Positions 26,885 to 35,672 of a stretch of DNA of 64,000 nucleotides are shown piece by piece. This stretch comes from an uncultured Rivibacter sp. (GTDB taxonomy: Bacteria; Pseudomonadota; Gammaproteobacteria; Burkholderiales; Burkholderiaceae), in assembly GCA_946480925.1 (NCBI GenBank), contig CAMLLU010000025.1:1-64000 (forward strand). Reading direction: 5' to 3'. A program made the position numbers and the translations under genes. The first letter of the stretch is position 1. Each line of letters begins with the position of its first letter. The notes under the pieces are model-generated. The model was given only the letters and a program-made list of their open reading frames with translations. It was not told the origin of the DNA and searched no databases.

Positions 26885-27817
26885 ATGATCGACCCCAACG
26901 ACCTCGCCCTGTTCGCCCGTGTGGCCGAGTCCGGCAGCTTCACGCGGGCTGCCGAGCGGTTGAAGCTGCCCAAGTCCACGGTGTCGCGGCGGCTCTCTTC
27001 GCTCGAGACGCAGCTTGGCGAGCGCCTGCTGCAGCGCACGACGCGCAAGCTCACGCTCACCGAGTTCGGCCAGGCGCTGCTCGACCATGCGCGCCAGGTG
27101 GTGGCCGAGGTGGACGCGGTGGCGGCGCTCGCCATGCACCGGCAGGCCCAGCCCAGCGGGCGTTTGCGCGTCACGGCACCGGCCGACTTCGCGCCCGAGG
27201 TGATGCCGCGCATGCTGGCCGAGTTCATCGAGCGCTACCCGGCCATCACGCTCGAGATGGACCTCACGCCGCGGCGGGTGGACCTCGTTGCCGAAGGCTT
27301 CGACGTGGCGCTGCGCATGGGCGCGCTCGCCGACGACAGCCAACTGGCCGCACGCCGGCTGGTGTCGATGACCATGGGGCTGTACGCCTCGCCCGCGCTG
27401 CTGGCACGCCAGGGCGAGCCGGTGTCGCCCGAGGCGCTGCCGCACATGGACGGCCTGCTGGTGCTGTCACGCACCGGCGAGCCCATGCCGTGGACGCTGC
27501 AGCGCGGCGAAGAACGCTGGCTCGGCTTGCCCATGCCGCGCGCGATCATCAACGCGCCGGTGGTGCTGCTCCGGCTCGCCATGCAAGGGTGCGGCATCGT
27601 CGCGGTGGCCGAGATGATTGCCGACCACTACGTGAAGAGCGGCGCGCTGGTGCGCGTGTTGCCGCAGTGGTGCCTGCCGCCGGTGGACGCGTGGGCCGTG
27701 TTCCCGGGCCGGCGGCTCATGCCCGCGAAGACGCGCGTGTTCATCGACGCGGTGGCGGCCGGCATCGCCGGCGCGTGCGAGGTGGCGGAGCAGCGGCGCC
27801 AGGTTGCTGCCGGGTGA
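26885..27817 (+). CDS. LysR-family transcriptional regulator (azoR/pirin-linked)
   Basis: This 310-residue regulator has the N-terminal winged HTH (MIDPNDLALFARVAESGSFTRAAERLKLPKSTVSRRLSSLETQLGERLLQRTTRKLTLTEFG) and a C-terminal effector domain. It is of the YafC/AaeR-like subgroup. The ATG at 26885 gives the canonical start; a longer frame through the operator region is not credible. Divergent transcription from azoR-pirin suggests that it controls that pair, probably in response to quinones or other electrophiles, and that it autoregulates through the dyad at 26844-26867. Confidence 0.93.
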   Translation: MIDPNDLALFARVAESGSFTRAAERLKLPKSTVSRRLSSLETQLGERLLQRTTRKLTLTEFGQALLDHARQVVAEVDAVAALAMHRQAQPSGRLRVTAPADFAPEVMPRMLAEFIERYPAITLEMDLTPRRVDLVAEGFDVALRMGALADDSQLAARRLVSMTMGLYASPALLARQGEPVSPEALPHMDGLLVLSRTGEPMPWTLQRGEERWLGLPMPRAIINAPVVLLRLAMQGCGIVAVAEMIADHYVKSGALVRVLPQWCLPPVDAWAVFPGRRLMPAKTRVFIDAVAAGIAGACEVAEQRRQVAAG

Positions 27818-27959
27818 TGCCTGCCGGCCGGCGCTGCATCGACGGTTGACGCCGTCATGTGTCAACCTAGCAATACTTCCTCACGCAACTGCACACGAGC
27901 GCAAACAGCCCGCAAAGCCATGGCTTTGCAATCCCTCCCACTTTTCCGGAGGGATCCCG

Positions 27960-29249
27960 ATGTCGTTCAAGCCGTTCCGGCACCTGGTGGGTGCTCTTTC
28001 GTGCGCGGTTGTCGCACTCGCCGTGGTCGCCTGCGGCGGCAGTGATGACGACGATGGCACCGCTCACCTGCGCGTGGTCAACGCCGCCAGCGAGCTGGCC
28101 TCGCTAGACCTCTACACGGGCAGCGACCGCCGCTTCGCCGGCGTGGAGGCCAAGACCGCGAGCGACTACGTCGACCTCTCGGCAGGCACGTACAACATGC
28201 GCGTGTACGCGGCCGACGGCGACGCCATCCTGCAGTCTGCCGACCGCACGCTGTCGGGCGACGTGTACCAGACGCTCGTGGTCTACGGCCGCGACGGCGC
28301 GCTCAAGAGCTCGCTGCTCACCGACAACGAATCCGCCCCGACCTCCGGCACGGCCAAGGTGCGGGTGTTCAACACCTCCAGCGAACCCGGCACGCTCGAC
28401 GTCTACTTCACCAGCAGCACGGCCGACCTCGACAGCACGTCGCCCGCGATCAGCGTCGCAGGCGGCTACTTCAGCAGCTACACCGAGATCAACAAGGGCA
28501 CCTACCGCCTGCGCATCACCGGCACAGGCGACACCACCGATCTGCGGCTCGACCTCTCGTCCGTCACGCTGGCCGACCAGCAGGTGCTCACGCTCATCCT
28601 CACGCCGGGCGACAGCGGCGTGCTGGTGCATGCACTGGCACTCAACCAGCAAGGCACGATCAACGCGATGGACAACCCCTACTCCCGCCTGCGCGTGGTC
28701 TCGTCGGTGGGCGGCAATGCGCCGGTGTCGGCGGCTGTGGGCGGCACCACGCTGGCCAGTGCCCAACGTTCACCGTCGGTGGGCAGCTATGCGCTGGTGC
28801 CGGCCGGCACGCAGGTCTTCTCTGCCAGCGTGAATGGCACCGCGCTGTCGGACACATCGCTCACCACCACAGCGGGCGCCGACGCCACGCTGCTCTTCTA
28901 TGGCGACCCCTCGGCGCCGCAATACACGCTGCTGGCTGACGACAACCGGCCGCCGTCGAGCACCAGCAAGTCCAAGCTGCGGCTCGTGCACGGGGTGGGC
29001 GGGCTGGGTTCGGGCATCACGCTCACGCTCAACTACGGCGTGGTCGTGGGCGACCTCGCCGAGGCCACCGCATCGACTCCCGTGGCCGTGACCGCCGGCA
29101 GCAGCAACACCATCGAGGTGACGTCACCGCTCTCGGCCTCGGCACTGTATAGCGGCACCGACCTCACGCTTTCCGCGCAGGGCGTCTACACCATGTTCAT
29201 GCTCGGCGGCTCCACCACGCCCACCGGCGTGCTGCGCAAGGACCGCTGA
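27960..29249 (+). CDS. DUF4397 repeat lipoprotein
   Basis: The 429-residue exported protein has a lipoprotein signal (ALSCAVVALAVVACGG, lipid-attachment Cys near residue 23) followed by SDDDDG. Four beta-rich units follow, each opening with a similar strand: TAHLRVVNAAS, AKVRVFNTSS, SRLRVVSSVGG and SKLRLVHGVGG. This is the DUF4397 pattern of cell-surface immunoglobulin-like repeats. Function is unknown. GGAGGGA lies 5 bases before the ATG at 27960, which makes this start clear. It ends at a perfect hairpin shared with the convergent BON-domain gene. Confidence 0.85.
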   Translation: MSFKPFRHLVGALSCAVVALAVVACGGSDDDDGTAHLRVVNAASELASLDLYTGSDRRFAGVEAKTASDYVDLSAGTYNMRVYAADGDAILQSADRTLSGDVYQTLVVYGRDGALKSSLLTDNESAPTSGTAKVRVFNTSSEPGTLDVYFTSSTADLDSTSPAISVAGGYFSSYTEINKGTYRLRITGTGDTTDLRLDLSSVTLADQQVLTLILTPGDSGVLVHALALNQQGTINAMDNPYSRLRVVSSVGGNAPVSAAVGGTTLASAQRSPSVGSYALVPAGTQVFSASVNGTALSDTSLTTTAGADATLLFYGDPSAPQYTLLADDNRPPSSTSKSKLRLVHGVGGLGSGITLTLNYGVVVGDLAEATASTPVAVTAGSSNTIEVTSPLSASALYSGTDLTLSAQGVYTMFMLGGSTTPTGVLRKDR

Positions 29250-29268
29250 GCACAGCGCACAAAGCAGA

Positions 29269-29300
29269 AGGCCCCGCAGCGCGCATCCGCTGCGGGGCCT
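29269..29300. terminator. Hairpin between convergent DUF4397 and BON genes
   Basis: A perfect 13-bp GC-rich stem pairs 29269-29281 with 29288-29300 across a CGCATC loop. It lacks a T-run but sits exactly between two convergent stops. Confidence 0.7.
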
Positions 29301-29326
29301 CGGGCGTGGTCAGCAACCGTGACCCG

Positions 29327-29785
29327 TCAGCCGCTCACGATCTGCAGCTGGTTGTCCACACGGCTTACGCCCGAAACGCTGCTGGCCACCTGCTCGGCGC
29401 GTTCCTTGTCGGCCATGCTCTTGACCTCGCCCTTGAGCACCACCGTGCCGGCCTTCGCGTCGACGTTGATGCCCAGCGTCTTGAGATCGGGCTCCTTGAT
29501 CAGCGCGGCCTTCACCGAAGCGGTGAGGCTCGCGTCATCCACGGCGGAAGCCATCTTCTCGGTCTGGCGTTCGATCGCCTGGCCGGCCTGTTCGCTCTTC
29601 TGCTCGATGGCCTGGCCCGCCTGTTCGGTGCGCTGTTCCATGCGCGCGGTGGCGTCGTCGATCTTCTGACCGGCAGTACGGTCGTCTTCGCTGTTGCGGT
29701 CGCATCCGGCCAGGCCCATCAGCAAGGCCGCGCTCACGGCGCCCAGGCTCAGCAGGCGCAGGTGCTTGGTGGTGGGTTGAGACAT
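29327..29785 (-). CDS. BON-domain lipoprotein with Gln/Glu-rich helix
   Basis: This 152-residue protein has a lipoprotein signal (LLSLGAVSAALLMGLAGC, Cys near residue 28). A helical segment follows with imperfect repeats EQ(R/K)(T/S)EQAGQAIE at residues 50-80, then a C-terminal BON domain (LTASVKAALIKEPDLKTLGINVDAKAGTVVLKGEVKSMADKERAE). It is OsmY-like in its single-BON form. BON proteins bind phospholipids or the periplasmic face of membranes and are often osmotic-stress induced. AGGAGG lies just before the ATG at 29785. Confidence 0.88.
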   Translation of the reverse strand: MSQPTTKHLRLLSLGAVSAALLMGLAGCDRNSEDDRTAGQKIDDATARMEQRTEQAGQAIEQKSEQAGQAIERQTEKMASAVDDASLTASVKAALIKEPDLKTLGINVDAKAGTVVLKGEVKSMADKERAEQVASSVSGVSRVDNQLQIVSG

Positions 29786-30016
29786 GTGAACCTCCTAGGT
29801 CGAGTGGAATGCCGTTGCGCGAGCCAGCAACGGCCCGTGCATACCCAAAGTTAGGGCCAAGCGCGACCGCGCGCCGTCGTCCTGCTGCGCGTCGCTTTGT
29901 CGGCCTGCGCTGACGCGGCGCGGGCCCCGGGCAGGCAGAACACGGCAAGGGAACGATGGTTGCCCCGGTGCGCTGCTCGTGTCGGACGACACCAACGGCG
30001 TGATCCACCGCGTGAG

Positions 30017-31918
30017 CTATCGCGCCTCTTGAGCCGCAGAAGCGGCGGGCACAGCGTTTGCGCAGGCCGGCAGGTGCACGGTGAACGTCGTGCCCCTGCC
30101 CTTGGTGCTGTGTACCTCGATGCGGCCGCCCATCTGCTCGAGCAGCAGCTTCACCACCACCAGCCCGAGCCCCGTGCCCGGCACGTCGGACGCGAGGCGC
30201 TTGAACGGCTGGAACAGCTGTGCGCGTTCGTTGGCATCCAGCCCGGCGCCCTCGTCGCGCACCCTCACGCCGAATTCGCCATCGCGCTCGTCATGCTCGA
30301 TCACCAGCGTGCCCCCGCGGCGGTTGTACTTGCACGCGTTGCTGAGCAGGTTGACGAACACCTGCTCGAGGCGCTGCGCGTCGGCCGTCACGTACAGCGG
30401 CTGCGCCGGTAGCCCGTGCACCACGTGGATGTCGTAGGCCTGGCGTTCCTTCTCCACCAGCCGCAGCGCGGCATCGACCACCGGTTGCAGCGCCACCGGC
30501 TGCAGCGACATCGCGAACTGGCCCGAGTCGATGCGGGTGATGTCGAGCACGTCTTCCACCAGCCGCAGCAAATGCTCGCCCGCCTCGCCGATGTGCTGCA
30601 GGCGTGCACGCTGCGTTGCGGACAGCGCGTGCACGGCATCGGCCAGCATCAGCTGCGAAAACCCGAGCACCGCGTTGAGCGGCGTGCGCAGCTCATGGCT
30701 CAGTCGCGACAGGAACTCGATGCGCGCCCGCGCCACGCGCTCGGCGGCGGCCTTGTCGAACGCAAGCTGGCTGTTGAGCACCTCGTCGCTCACGTCGCGC
30801 ACCACGCCCAGCATGCGCTCCTGAGGCTGCGGCTCCGTGTCGCGGTGCACCAGGCCGGTCACCTCGATGTGGCGTGTCGCGCCGCCGGGCGGGACGATGC
30901 GGTAGCGCTGCTTGAACACTTCCGCGCTGGCCACGGCCCTCGAGAGCGCGTTGCGCACGATCTCACGGTCGTCCGGGTGCAGCATCGCGCCCAGCTCGGC
31001 GCGCATCACGCGCCGCCCCTCGGGGCGGTGAGCCAGGCCGTACAGCGCCGCGGCGCGCGCATCGAGCAGCACCTCGTCGCTGGCCAGGTCCCATTCGAAC
31101 AGCCCCAGGCCATCGCTTTCAGCGGCCAGCGTCCACCGCCGGTGGGCCTGCACCAGCTGCTGCTGTGCCTGCTGGTAGCGCAGCAGGCCGCTGCGCCCGA
31201 GAACAAAGCCGGCCAGCGCCAGCAAGGCGGCAAAGGCCACCGTCGCGCCGGCCAGCAGCCACACCACTGAACGCGACGCCTCGCCCAGCGAAGCCGAGAA
31301 GTGGCGTTCCTGCGCGACGAGGCGTTCTTCCAGTGCGTCGAGCTGCGCCAGTGCCGAGGCACGTTCCCAATCGGTCATCGGCTCGCGGCCGGCCACGCGC
31401 TGCCGCAGCTGGGCGCCACGTTCCACCAGCTCGGCGATCAGCCGGTCGCCTTCGACCCAGGCGCCTATGGCGTCGCGCATCAGCGGCGTGTCGCTGCAGC
31501 AGCGGTACAGCCACACCATGGCCGCCACGTCACCCACGTGGTTGCCCCCGCGCAGGAAGCCGGTGCGAGCGGCCGCCGTGTCGGCCGGCGTGCGCTCGAG
31601 CGCTTCACGCGCCTCGCGGTCGCCCAGCGGTATTTCGAGCGCGGCGACAAACCGTGAGTAAGCCTGCGTCGCCCCGGTGTTCGCATACAGCCGCAGCTGG
31701 GCCATCGCGATGCTGCGCTGCTTGGACCACAGGCTTTCGCCGCCCACGTAGGCCCGCACGCCCGACAGCACGAAAAAGCCGCCCACGCACAGCAGCGCCA
31801 GCAAGGCCGTGGCCACCGCGAACGGCCCCAGCACGCGTGCCAGCGACAGGCGAGGCGCCAGCAAGGGGGCGGGCGCTGCCGCCGCTGCAGGCCGTGCCGA
31901 GGCGGCGGGCAAAGCCAT
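30017..31918 (-). CDS. PAS-containing membrane sensor histidine kinase
   Basis: The 633-residue kinase has a first transmembrane helix (GPFAVATALLALLCVGGFFVLSGV), a periplasmic domain of about 150 residues and a second helix (VVWLLAGATVAFAALLALAGFVLG). A PAS/PAC domain follows (TLAAESDGLGLFEWDLASDEVLL). HisKA carries the phosphoacceptor in FLSRLSHELRTPLNAVLGFSQLM, and HATPase shows NLLSNACKYN, DEGAGLD and GTGLGL. No receiver domain or adjacent response regulator is present, so it is an orphan. The ATG at 31918 is used; GTG at 31975 would add 19 residues. Longer frames run into the divergent gene's promoter. Confidence 0.88.
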   Translation of the reverse strand: MALPAASARPAAAAAPAPLLAPRLSLARVLGPFAVATALLALLCVGGFFVLSGVRAYVGGESLWSKQRSIAMAQLRLYANTGATQAYSRFVAALEIPLGDREAREALERTPADTAAARTGFLRGGNHVGDVAAMVWLYRCCSDTPLMRDAIGAWVEGDRLIAELVERGAQLRQRVAGREPMTDWERASALAQLDALEERLVAQERHFSASLGEASRSVVWLLAGATVAFAALLALAGFVLGRSGLLRYQQAQQQLVQAHRRWTLAAESDGLGLFEWDLASDEVLLDARAAALYGLAHRPEGRRVMRAELGAMLHPDDREIVRNALSRAVASAEVFKQRYRIVPPGGATRHIEVTGLVHRDTEPQPQERMLGVVRDVSDEVLNSQLAFDKAAAERVARARIEFLSRLSHELRTPLNAVLGFSQLMLADAVHALSATQRARLQHIGEAGEHLLRLVEDVLDITRIDSGQFAMSLQPVALQPVVDAALRLVEKERQAYDIHVVHGLPAQPLYVTADAQRLEQVFVNLLSNACKYNRRGGTLVIEHDERDGEFGVRVRDEGAGLDANERAQLFQPFKRLASDVPGTGLGLVVVKLLLEQMGGRIEVHSTKGRGTTFTVHLPACANAVPAASAAQEAR

Positions 31919-32054
31919 GCGCCCGCTGGCCTGGTGGTCCAGCAGGCTGCTGTTTCCCTGAGTTGCGCTTGTCACTTCAGTTGGGTCTTGTGATGCTACG
32001 CAGCGTAGCCAGCTCCCTGCCGCGCATGTATCAGCAATCGTTACAGTGCACGCC

Positions 32055-32852
32055 ATGGACGCCGTGTTCAAGCTGCCGATCGCTCATCGTCGCCGTTTGC
32101 GTGAAATATGGCGCTCCGCCGGCTGGCCCTGCCAGGACCTGATCGAGGTCGATCTGCTGGCCGCCGGCCTGCTGCAGCGCGTGCAAGATCCCACCGGCCA
32201 CGAGCGGTTGCGCGTCACCGACGCCGGCGTGCAGGTGCTCGCGCATACCCTGCAGAGCAATCGCGGTGCCTTGAACGCGCACGAAACACTGGTGGCCCGC
32301 GTGGCGCTCGAAATGCAGCGTGCCGGGCGCATTGCCTGGCGCGGCCTCAGCCTGCGTGCCCGGGTGGGGCTGCTGGTCGATGGCAGCGACCCTCCCGCGG
32401 TGCTGCCGCTCGATCCCGAGGCGGCCGTACCGGCAATGGCCGGCGACGCGCCGCACCGCTGGGTGATGGCCATGCCCGACGTCTATTCGATCCGCAACAC
32501 CACCGTCGAAGACTACGTCTGCCCCATCGTGCACGAGGTGAAGGTGCGCCGGGCCGACCTGCAGAGCGACCTGCGCAACCCCGCCAAGCGCGCCGCCTAC
32601 CTCGACCTGTGCAGTGAGTGCTGGTACGTGCTGGCCGAAGGCATTGCCGAGCCCGACGAAGTGCCGCTCGAATGCGGCGTGCTGATCGCGCGGCCGGCCG
32701 GCAGCGGCACCGTGCTCGACGTGGCCCGCCCCGCCCCGCGCCGCGCGATGCGCCTGCCCTTCGGCGTGTGGCTCGGGCTGGCCAAGGCCACGCCGGTGCC
32801 CGCGCCGCTGGACGAGCCGCAGAGCTGGCTCGGTGACCCCGACGCGCTGTAG
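32055..32852 (+). CDS. Unrecognised protein with winged-helix-like N-terminus and PD-(D/E)XK-like signature
   Basis: This 265-residue protein matches no family I can name. The N-terminal half looks like a winged helix (REIWRSAGW, IEVDLLAAGLLQRV, RLRVTDAGVQVLAHTL). The second half contains MPDVYSIRNTTVEDYVCPIVHEVKVRRADLQSDL at about residues 138-171. A PD and, 20 residues later, E-x-K give the spacing of a PD-(D/E)XK nuclease core, followed by KRAAYLDLCSECWYVL, as in MmcB-like proteins. It could be a DNA-processing enzyme; this is inference. It is divergent from the orphan histidine kinase. Confidence 0.7.
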   Translation: MDAVFKLPIAHRRRLREIWRSAGWPCQDLIEVDLLAAGLLQRVQDPTGHERLRVTDAGVQVLAHTLQSNRGALNAHETLVARVALEMQRAGRIAWRGLSLRARVGLLVDGSDPPAVLPLDPEAAVPAMAGDAPHRWVMAMPDVYSIRNTTVEDYVCPIVHEVKVRRADLQSDLRNPAKRAAYLDLCSECWYVLAEGIAEPDEVPLECGVLIARPAGSGTVLDVARPAPRRAMRLPFGVWLGLAKATPVPAPLDEPQSWLGDPDAL

Positions 32853-32902
32853 CGCAGGCGCACGGGCACACAATGGCCTCACCGCGAACTCCCTGCCGAA
32901 GC

Positions 32903-34498
32903 ATGAAGACCTCATGGCTCGCCCATACGCGCCGTCTCACCCTGACGGTGCTGCTCGCCACAGCGGCGCTCACGTCGCTGCACGCCACGGTGCCCTCCAC
33001 CGGCGTGGCCTGGCTGCCCGCCGCGGCCGATGCCGACGTCGAACGCGCCTTCGCTCAGGCGAAGAAGGAACGCAAGCCCGTGCTGCTGTACTGGGGCGCC
33101 AAGTGGTGCCCGCCGTGCAACCGGCTCAAGGCCACCCTCTTCAACCGGCAGGACTTCATCACCCAGTCGCGTGCCTTCGTCGCCGTGAGCCTCGACGGTG
33201 ACCAGCCCGGCGCGCAGAAGCTGGGCGCGCGCTTCAAGGTGAGCGGCTATCCCACGCTGGTGCTGTTCTCGCCGGCCGGTGCCGAGCTCACCCGCCTGCC
33301 GGGCGAAGTGGACGCGCCGCAGGTGATGCAGCTGCTGCAGCTCGGGCTGGCGGGCGGCCGGCCGGTGCAAACGGTGCTGGCCGATGCCCGCGCCGGCAAG
33401 CCCGTCAGCCCCAACGAATGGCGCCTGCTCGCCTTCTATTCCTGGGAAACCGACCAGGAGCGCCTGCTGCCGCGGGCCGGGCTGCAGCAGACGCTCGCCA
33501 AGCTCGCGGCCGCCTGCCCGGGTACCGAAAGCGAAACGGCCACCCGGCTGTGGCTCAAGGCCCTGGCCACCGGCGAAGAAGGCAAGCCCCCGGCCTTCAA
33601 GCCCGACGCGGCGTTGCGCGAGCGCGTGCTCAAGCTGCTGGCCGACCCCGCCGCGGCGCGTGCGCAGATGGACGTGCTGGCCAACAGCGCGCGCGACATC
33701 GCACTGGCGCTGGCCACCGGCGATGCAGCCCAGGACTCCTCGCTGCGCCAGGCCTTCGACGCAGCGCTGCGCCGCTTCGAAGCCGATGCGACGCTGTCGC
33801 GAGCCGACCGCATGAGCGCCAGCATCGCTCGTGTGGAGCTCGCACGCATCGACCTGCCCCGCAAGGAGCTGCACCCCAGGTTGCCCGAGCCGCTGCTGGC
33901 CGACGTGCGCGCCCAGGCGGCCCGGGCGGACCGCGAGATCACCGACGGCTACGAACGCCAGGCCGTCATCACCGACGCCGGCTACCTGCTCGGCCGCGCC
34001 GGGCTGTGGGACGAGTCCGATGCCTTGCTCAAGGCCGGCATCGCGCGCAGCCATTCGCCCTACTACCTGATGAGCCAGCTCGGTGGCAACGCCCGCAAGC
34101 TCGGCAAGAAGGACGAGGCGCTGCGCTGGTACGAAGAGGCGTTCAACAAGAGCGAAGGCCCGGCCACCCGGCTGCAATGGGGAGCGGGCTATCTGGACGC
34201 GCTGGTGGAGTTGGCACCGCAAGACGGCCAGCGCATCGAGCGCACCGCCGGTCAGCTGTTCGCCGAAGCCGGCAAGCAGGAAGGCGCCTTCTACGAACGC
34301 AACGTCAAGGCGCTGCAGCGCGCGGGCAAGAAGCTCGTGAGCTGGAATGCCGACGGCAGCCGCGTCGCGAGCCTCAAGCGCCTGCAAGGCCAGCTCGATG
34401 CGGTGTGCCGCAAGCTCGGCAAGGCCGACCCGCAACGCGCCACCTGCGAAGGGCTGCTCAAGCCGGAAAAGGCGGCTTCGAAAGGTGCCAACGCATGA
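32903..34498 (+). CDS. Exported thioredoxin-fold protein with helical-repeat C-terminus
   Basis: The 531-residue protein starts MKTSWLAHTRRLTLTVLLATAALTSLHA, a signal peptide. A thioredoxin-like domain (residues 40-150) has the active site WCPPC in LLYWGAKWCPPCNRLKATLF and cis-Pro GYPTLVLF. From residue 160 to the end it is alpha-helical, with TPR-like segments (DEALRWYEEAFNKSEG). The CPPC motif suggests periplasmic disulfide reduction or exchange. It resembles DUF255/thioredoxin_7 proteins but is much longer than a plain thioredoxin. It lies 34 bases before the MaoC gene on the same strand. Confidence 0.8.
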   Translation: MKTSWLAHTRRLTLTVLLATAALTSLHATVPSTGVAWLPAAADADVERAFAQAKKERKPVLLYWGAKWCPPCNRLKATLFNRQDFITQSRAFVAVSLDGDQPGAQKLGARFKVSGYPTLVLFSPAGAELTRLPGEVDAPQVMQLLQLGLAGGRPVQTVLADARAGKPVSPNEWRLLAFYSWETDQERLLPRAGLQQTLAKLAAACPGTESETATRLWLKALATGEEGKPPAFKPDAALRERVLKLLADPAAARAQMDVLANSARDIALALATGDAAQDSSLRQAFDAALRRFEADATLSRADRMSASIARVELARIDLPRKELHPRLPEPLLADVRAQAARADREITDGYERQAVITDAGYLLGRAGLWDESDALLKAGIARSHSPYYLMSQLGGNARKLGKKDEALRWYEEAFNKSEGPATRLQWGAGYLDALVELAPQDGQRIERTAGQLFAEAGKQEGAFYERNVKALQRAGKKLVSWNADGSRVASLKRLQGQLDAVCRKLGKADPQRATCEGLLKPEKAASKGANA

Positions 34499-34532
34499 GC
34501 GCTCCCGTACGGCCGCTCCGAAGGGTGCGCCC

Positions 34533-34997
34533 ATGAGTGCCACGCCGAAGCTGTGGTGGGAAGACTTCGAAGTCGGCAGCGTGCGTGAATTCGGCGGCCA
34601 CACGCTCACCAAGGAAGAGATCGTGCGCTTCGCCGGCGAGTTCGACCCGCAGCCGTTTCACCTGGACGAAGAAGTCGCGAGGCAGTCGCTCTTCGGCGCC
34701 CTGGCGGCCAGCGGCTGGCACACCTGTGCGCTCGTGATGCGCATGATGTGCGACGCCTACTTGCTCGAGGCTGCGAGCCTCGGCTCGCCGGGCTTGGAGA
34801 ACATCAAGTGGCTCAAGCCCGTGCTGGTGGGCGACACGCTGCACGTGCGCATGGAAGTGCTGGAGGCCCGAGTGATGAACAGCCGGCCGACGGTGGGGCT
34901 GGTGCGCTCCCAGTGGCAGGCGCTCAACCAGCGCGGCGAGGCGGTGTTGAGCATGGAGGGGTGGGGGATGTTTCGGAGAAGGCCGCAGAGCGACTGA
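34533..34997 (+). CDS. MaoC-like hotdog-fold dehydratase
   Basis: This 154-residue protein has the MaoC/(R)-hydratase layout: WWEDFEVGSVREFGGHTLTKEEIVRFAGEFDPQPFHLDEE, which contains the catalytic Asp/His hydratase-2 motif (FDPQPFHLD). ASGWHTCALVMRM and PGLENIKWLKPVLVGDTLHVRMEV follow. It likely hydrates or dehydrates acyl-CoA thioesters. The ATG at 34533 gives the usual length. A longer frame beginning at 34347 runs inside the thioredoxin gene and is rejected. Confidence 0.92.
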   Translation: MSATPKLWWEDFEVGSVREFGGHTLTKEEIVRFAGEFDPQPFHLDEEVARQSLFGALAASGWHTCALVMRMMCDAYLLEAASLGSPGLENIKWLKPVLVGDTLHVRMEVLEARVMNSRPTVGLVRSQWQALNQRGEAVLSMEGWGMFRRRPQSD

Positions 34998-35004
34998 GCC
35001 TGCC

Positions 35005-35322
35005 TTATTCCGGGCGTGACGCTCGTGTCGCCTGAATCAACGAGGCAGCACGCTCTCCGACCAGAAGGTCATACACCACGTCGAGAAAACAGCTTGCGAG
35101 CCTCTTCGTCGCTCAGCAGGCGCGTAGACAACTGCTCATGTGAGCCCATGGCGCCAACGATGGCCTGCACGGCCGCGCTCGGCAGGTTGGCCTTCATGGC
35201 CTGCTCGCGCGGGTTGTTTCGCACCTGCGCCATCACGAGGGCATCGCCGCGCAGCTTTTCGGAAACGTGCACCGCCAAGGCCACCTGGTCCTGGTCGCCT
35301 GCCGGCGAGCGTCGCTTTCCGG
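35005..35322 (-). pseudogene. Remnant resembling the C-terminus of a type I restriction HsdR subunit
   Basis: A decayed minus-strand coding remnant reads VALAVHVSEKLRGDALVMAQVRNNPREQAM, then NLPSAAVQAIVGAMGSHEQL and LLSDEEARKLF. After a one-base shift in an A-run at 35086-35089 it continues LDVVYDLLVGERAA to a TAA at 35005-35007. The REQAM...LPxAV and DLL pattern recalls the helical C-terminus of HsdR proteins. The upstream side stops at an in-frame TAG near 35330, so roughly the last 100 residues survive. Identification is by memory of the family, so moderate. Confidence 0.5.
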
Positions 35323-35329
35323 GGCGCTA

Positions 35330-35640
35330 GTTTGGGCCCGGGGTTACTGGATAAGCCCTGGGTGGTTACTGGATAAGCCTTCGGGGTTGGGGGATAAGGC
35401 CAGGGGGTTACCTGGCAAGCGCCCCCCGCCAGCATCCGAGCCGTCGGTTTGTGATAACCGAGCCGCGCCCGTTCTGCTCGAACAACCCCGCGTCGCGCAG
35501 CCGCCGCAGCGCGGGGCTGGTGGTGAGCGTGTCTATCTTGTCGAGGCCGCGGTAGGTGGCGTTGTCCATGGCGCCGACTTCGCGCGTCACGACGGCGCGG
35601 CGTGTGGGTGCCGGCGGGCCCAAGGAGGGCAACCCGCCCT
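35330..35640 (-). pseudogene. Remnant resembling the C-terminus of an AlbA_2/AAA_4-type ATP-binding protein
   Basis: The minus strand reads RRAVVTREVGAMDNATYRGLDKIDTLTTSPALRRLRDAGLFEQNGRGS. This resembles the winged-helix C-terminus of putative ATP-binding (RecG-like, AlbA_2) regulators often found next to type I restriction genes. After a frame break come repeats translating as LSPNPEGLSSN and GLSSNPG, the linker style of those proteins, in two different frames. No N-terminal domain is left. It abuts the hsdR-like remnant, as if a deletion had fused the two. Confidence 0.5.
35343..35400. repeat. 22-base tandem direct repeats inside the remnant
   Basis: GTTACTGGATAAGCC occurs perfectly at 35343-35357 and 35365-35379. 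A degenerate third unit lies at 35386-35400. The 22-base period is not a multiple of three, so successive units encode the same GLSSNP-type peptide in different frames, consistent with decay of a coding repeat. Confidence 0.7.
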
Positions 35641-35672
35641 TCTTGGAGTAACGAGTGGCTGCTTGGTGTCTG

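Noticed and set aside
27845..27866. GTTGAC-N10-GTCAAC dyad upstream of the DUF4397 gene
   Set aside because: Short arms, and part could be a weak -35; there is no regulator nearby and no second copy, so not called as an operator.
32912..34612. 566-residue frame antisense to the thioredoxin-like gene
   Set aside because: It lacks domain-like composition, mirrors the high-GC codon pattern of the sense gene and has no family signatures.
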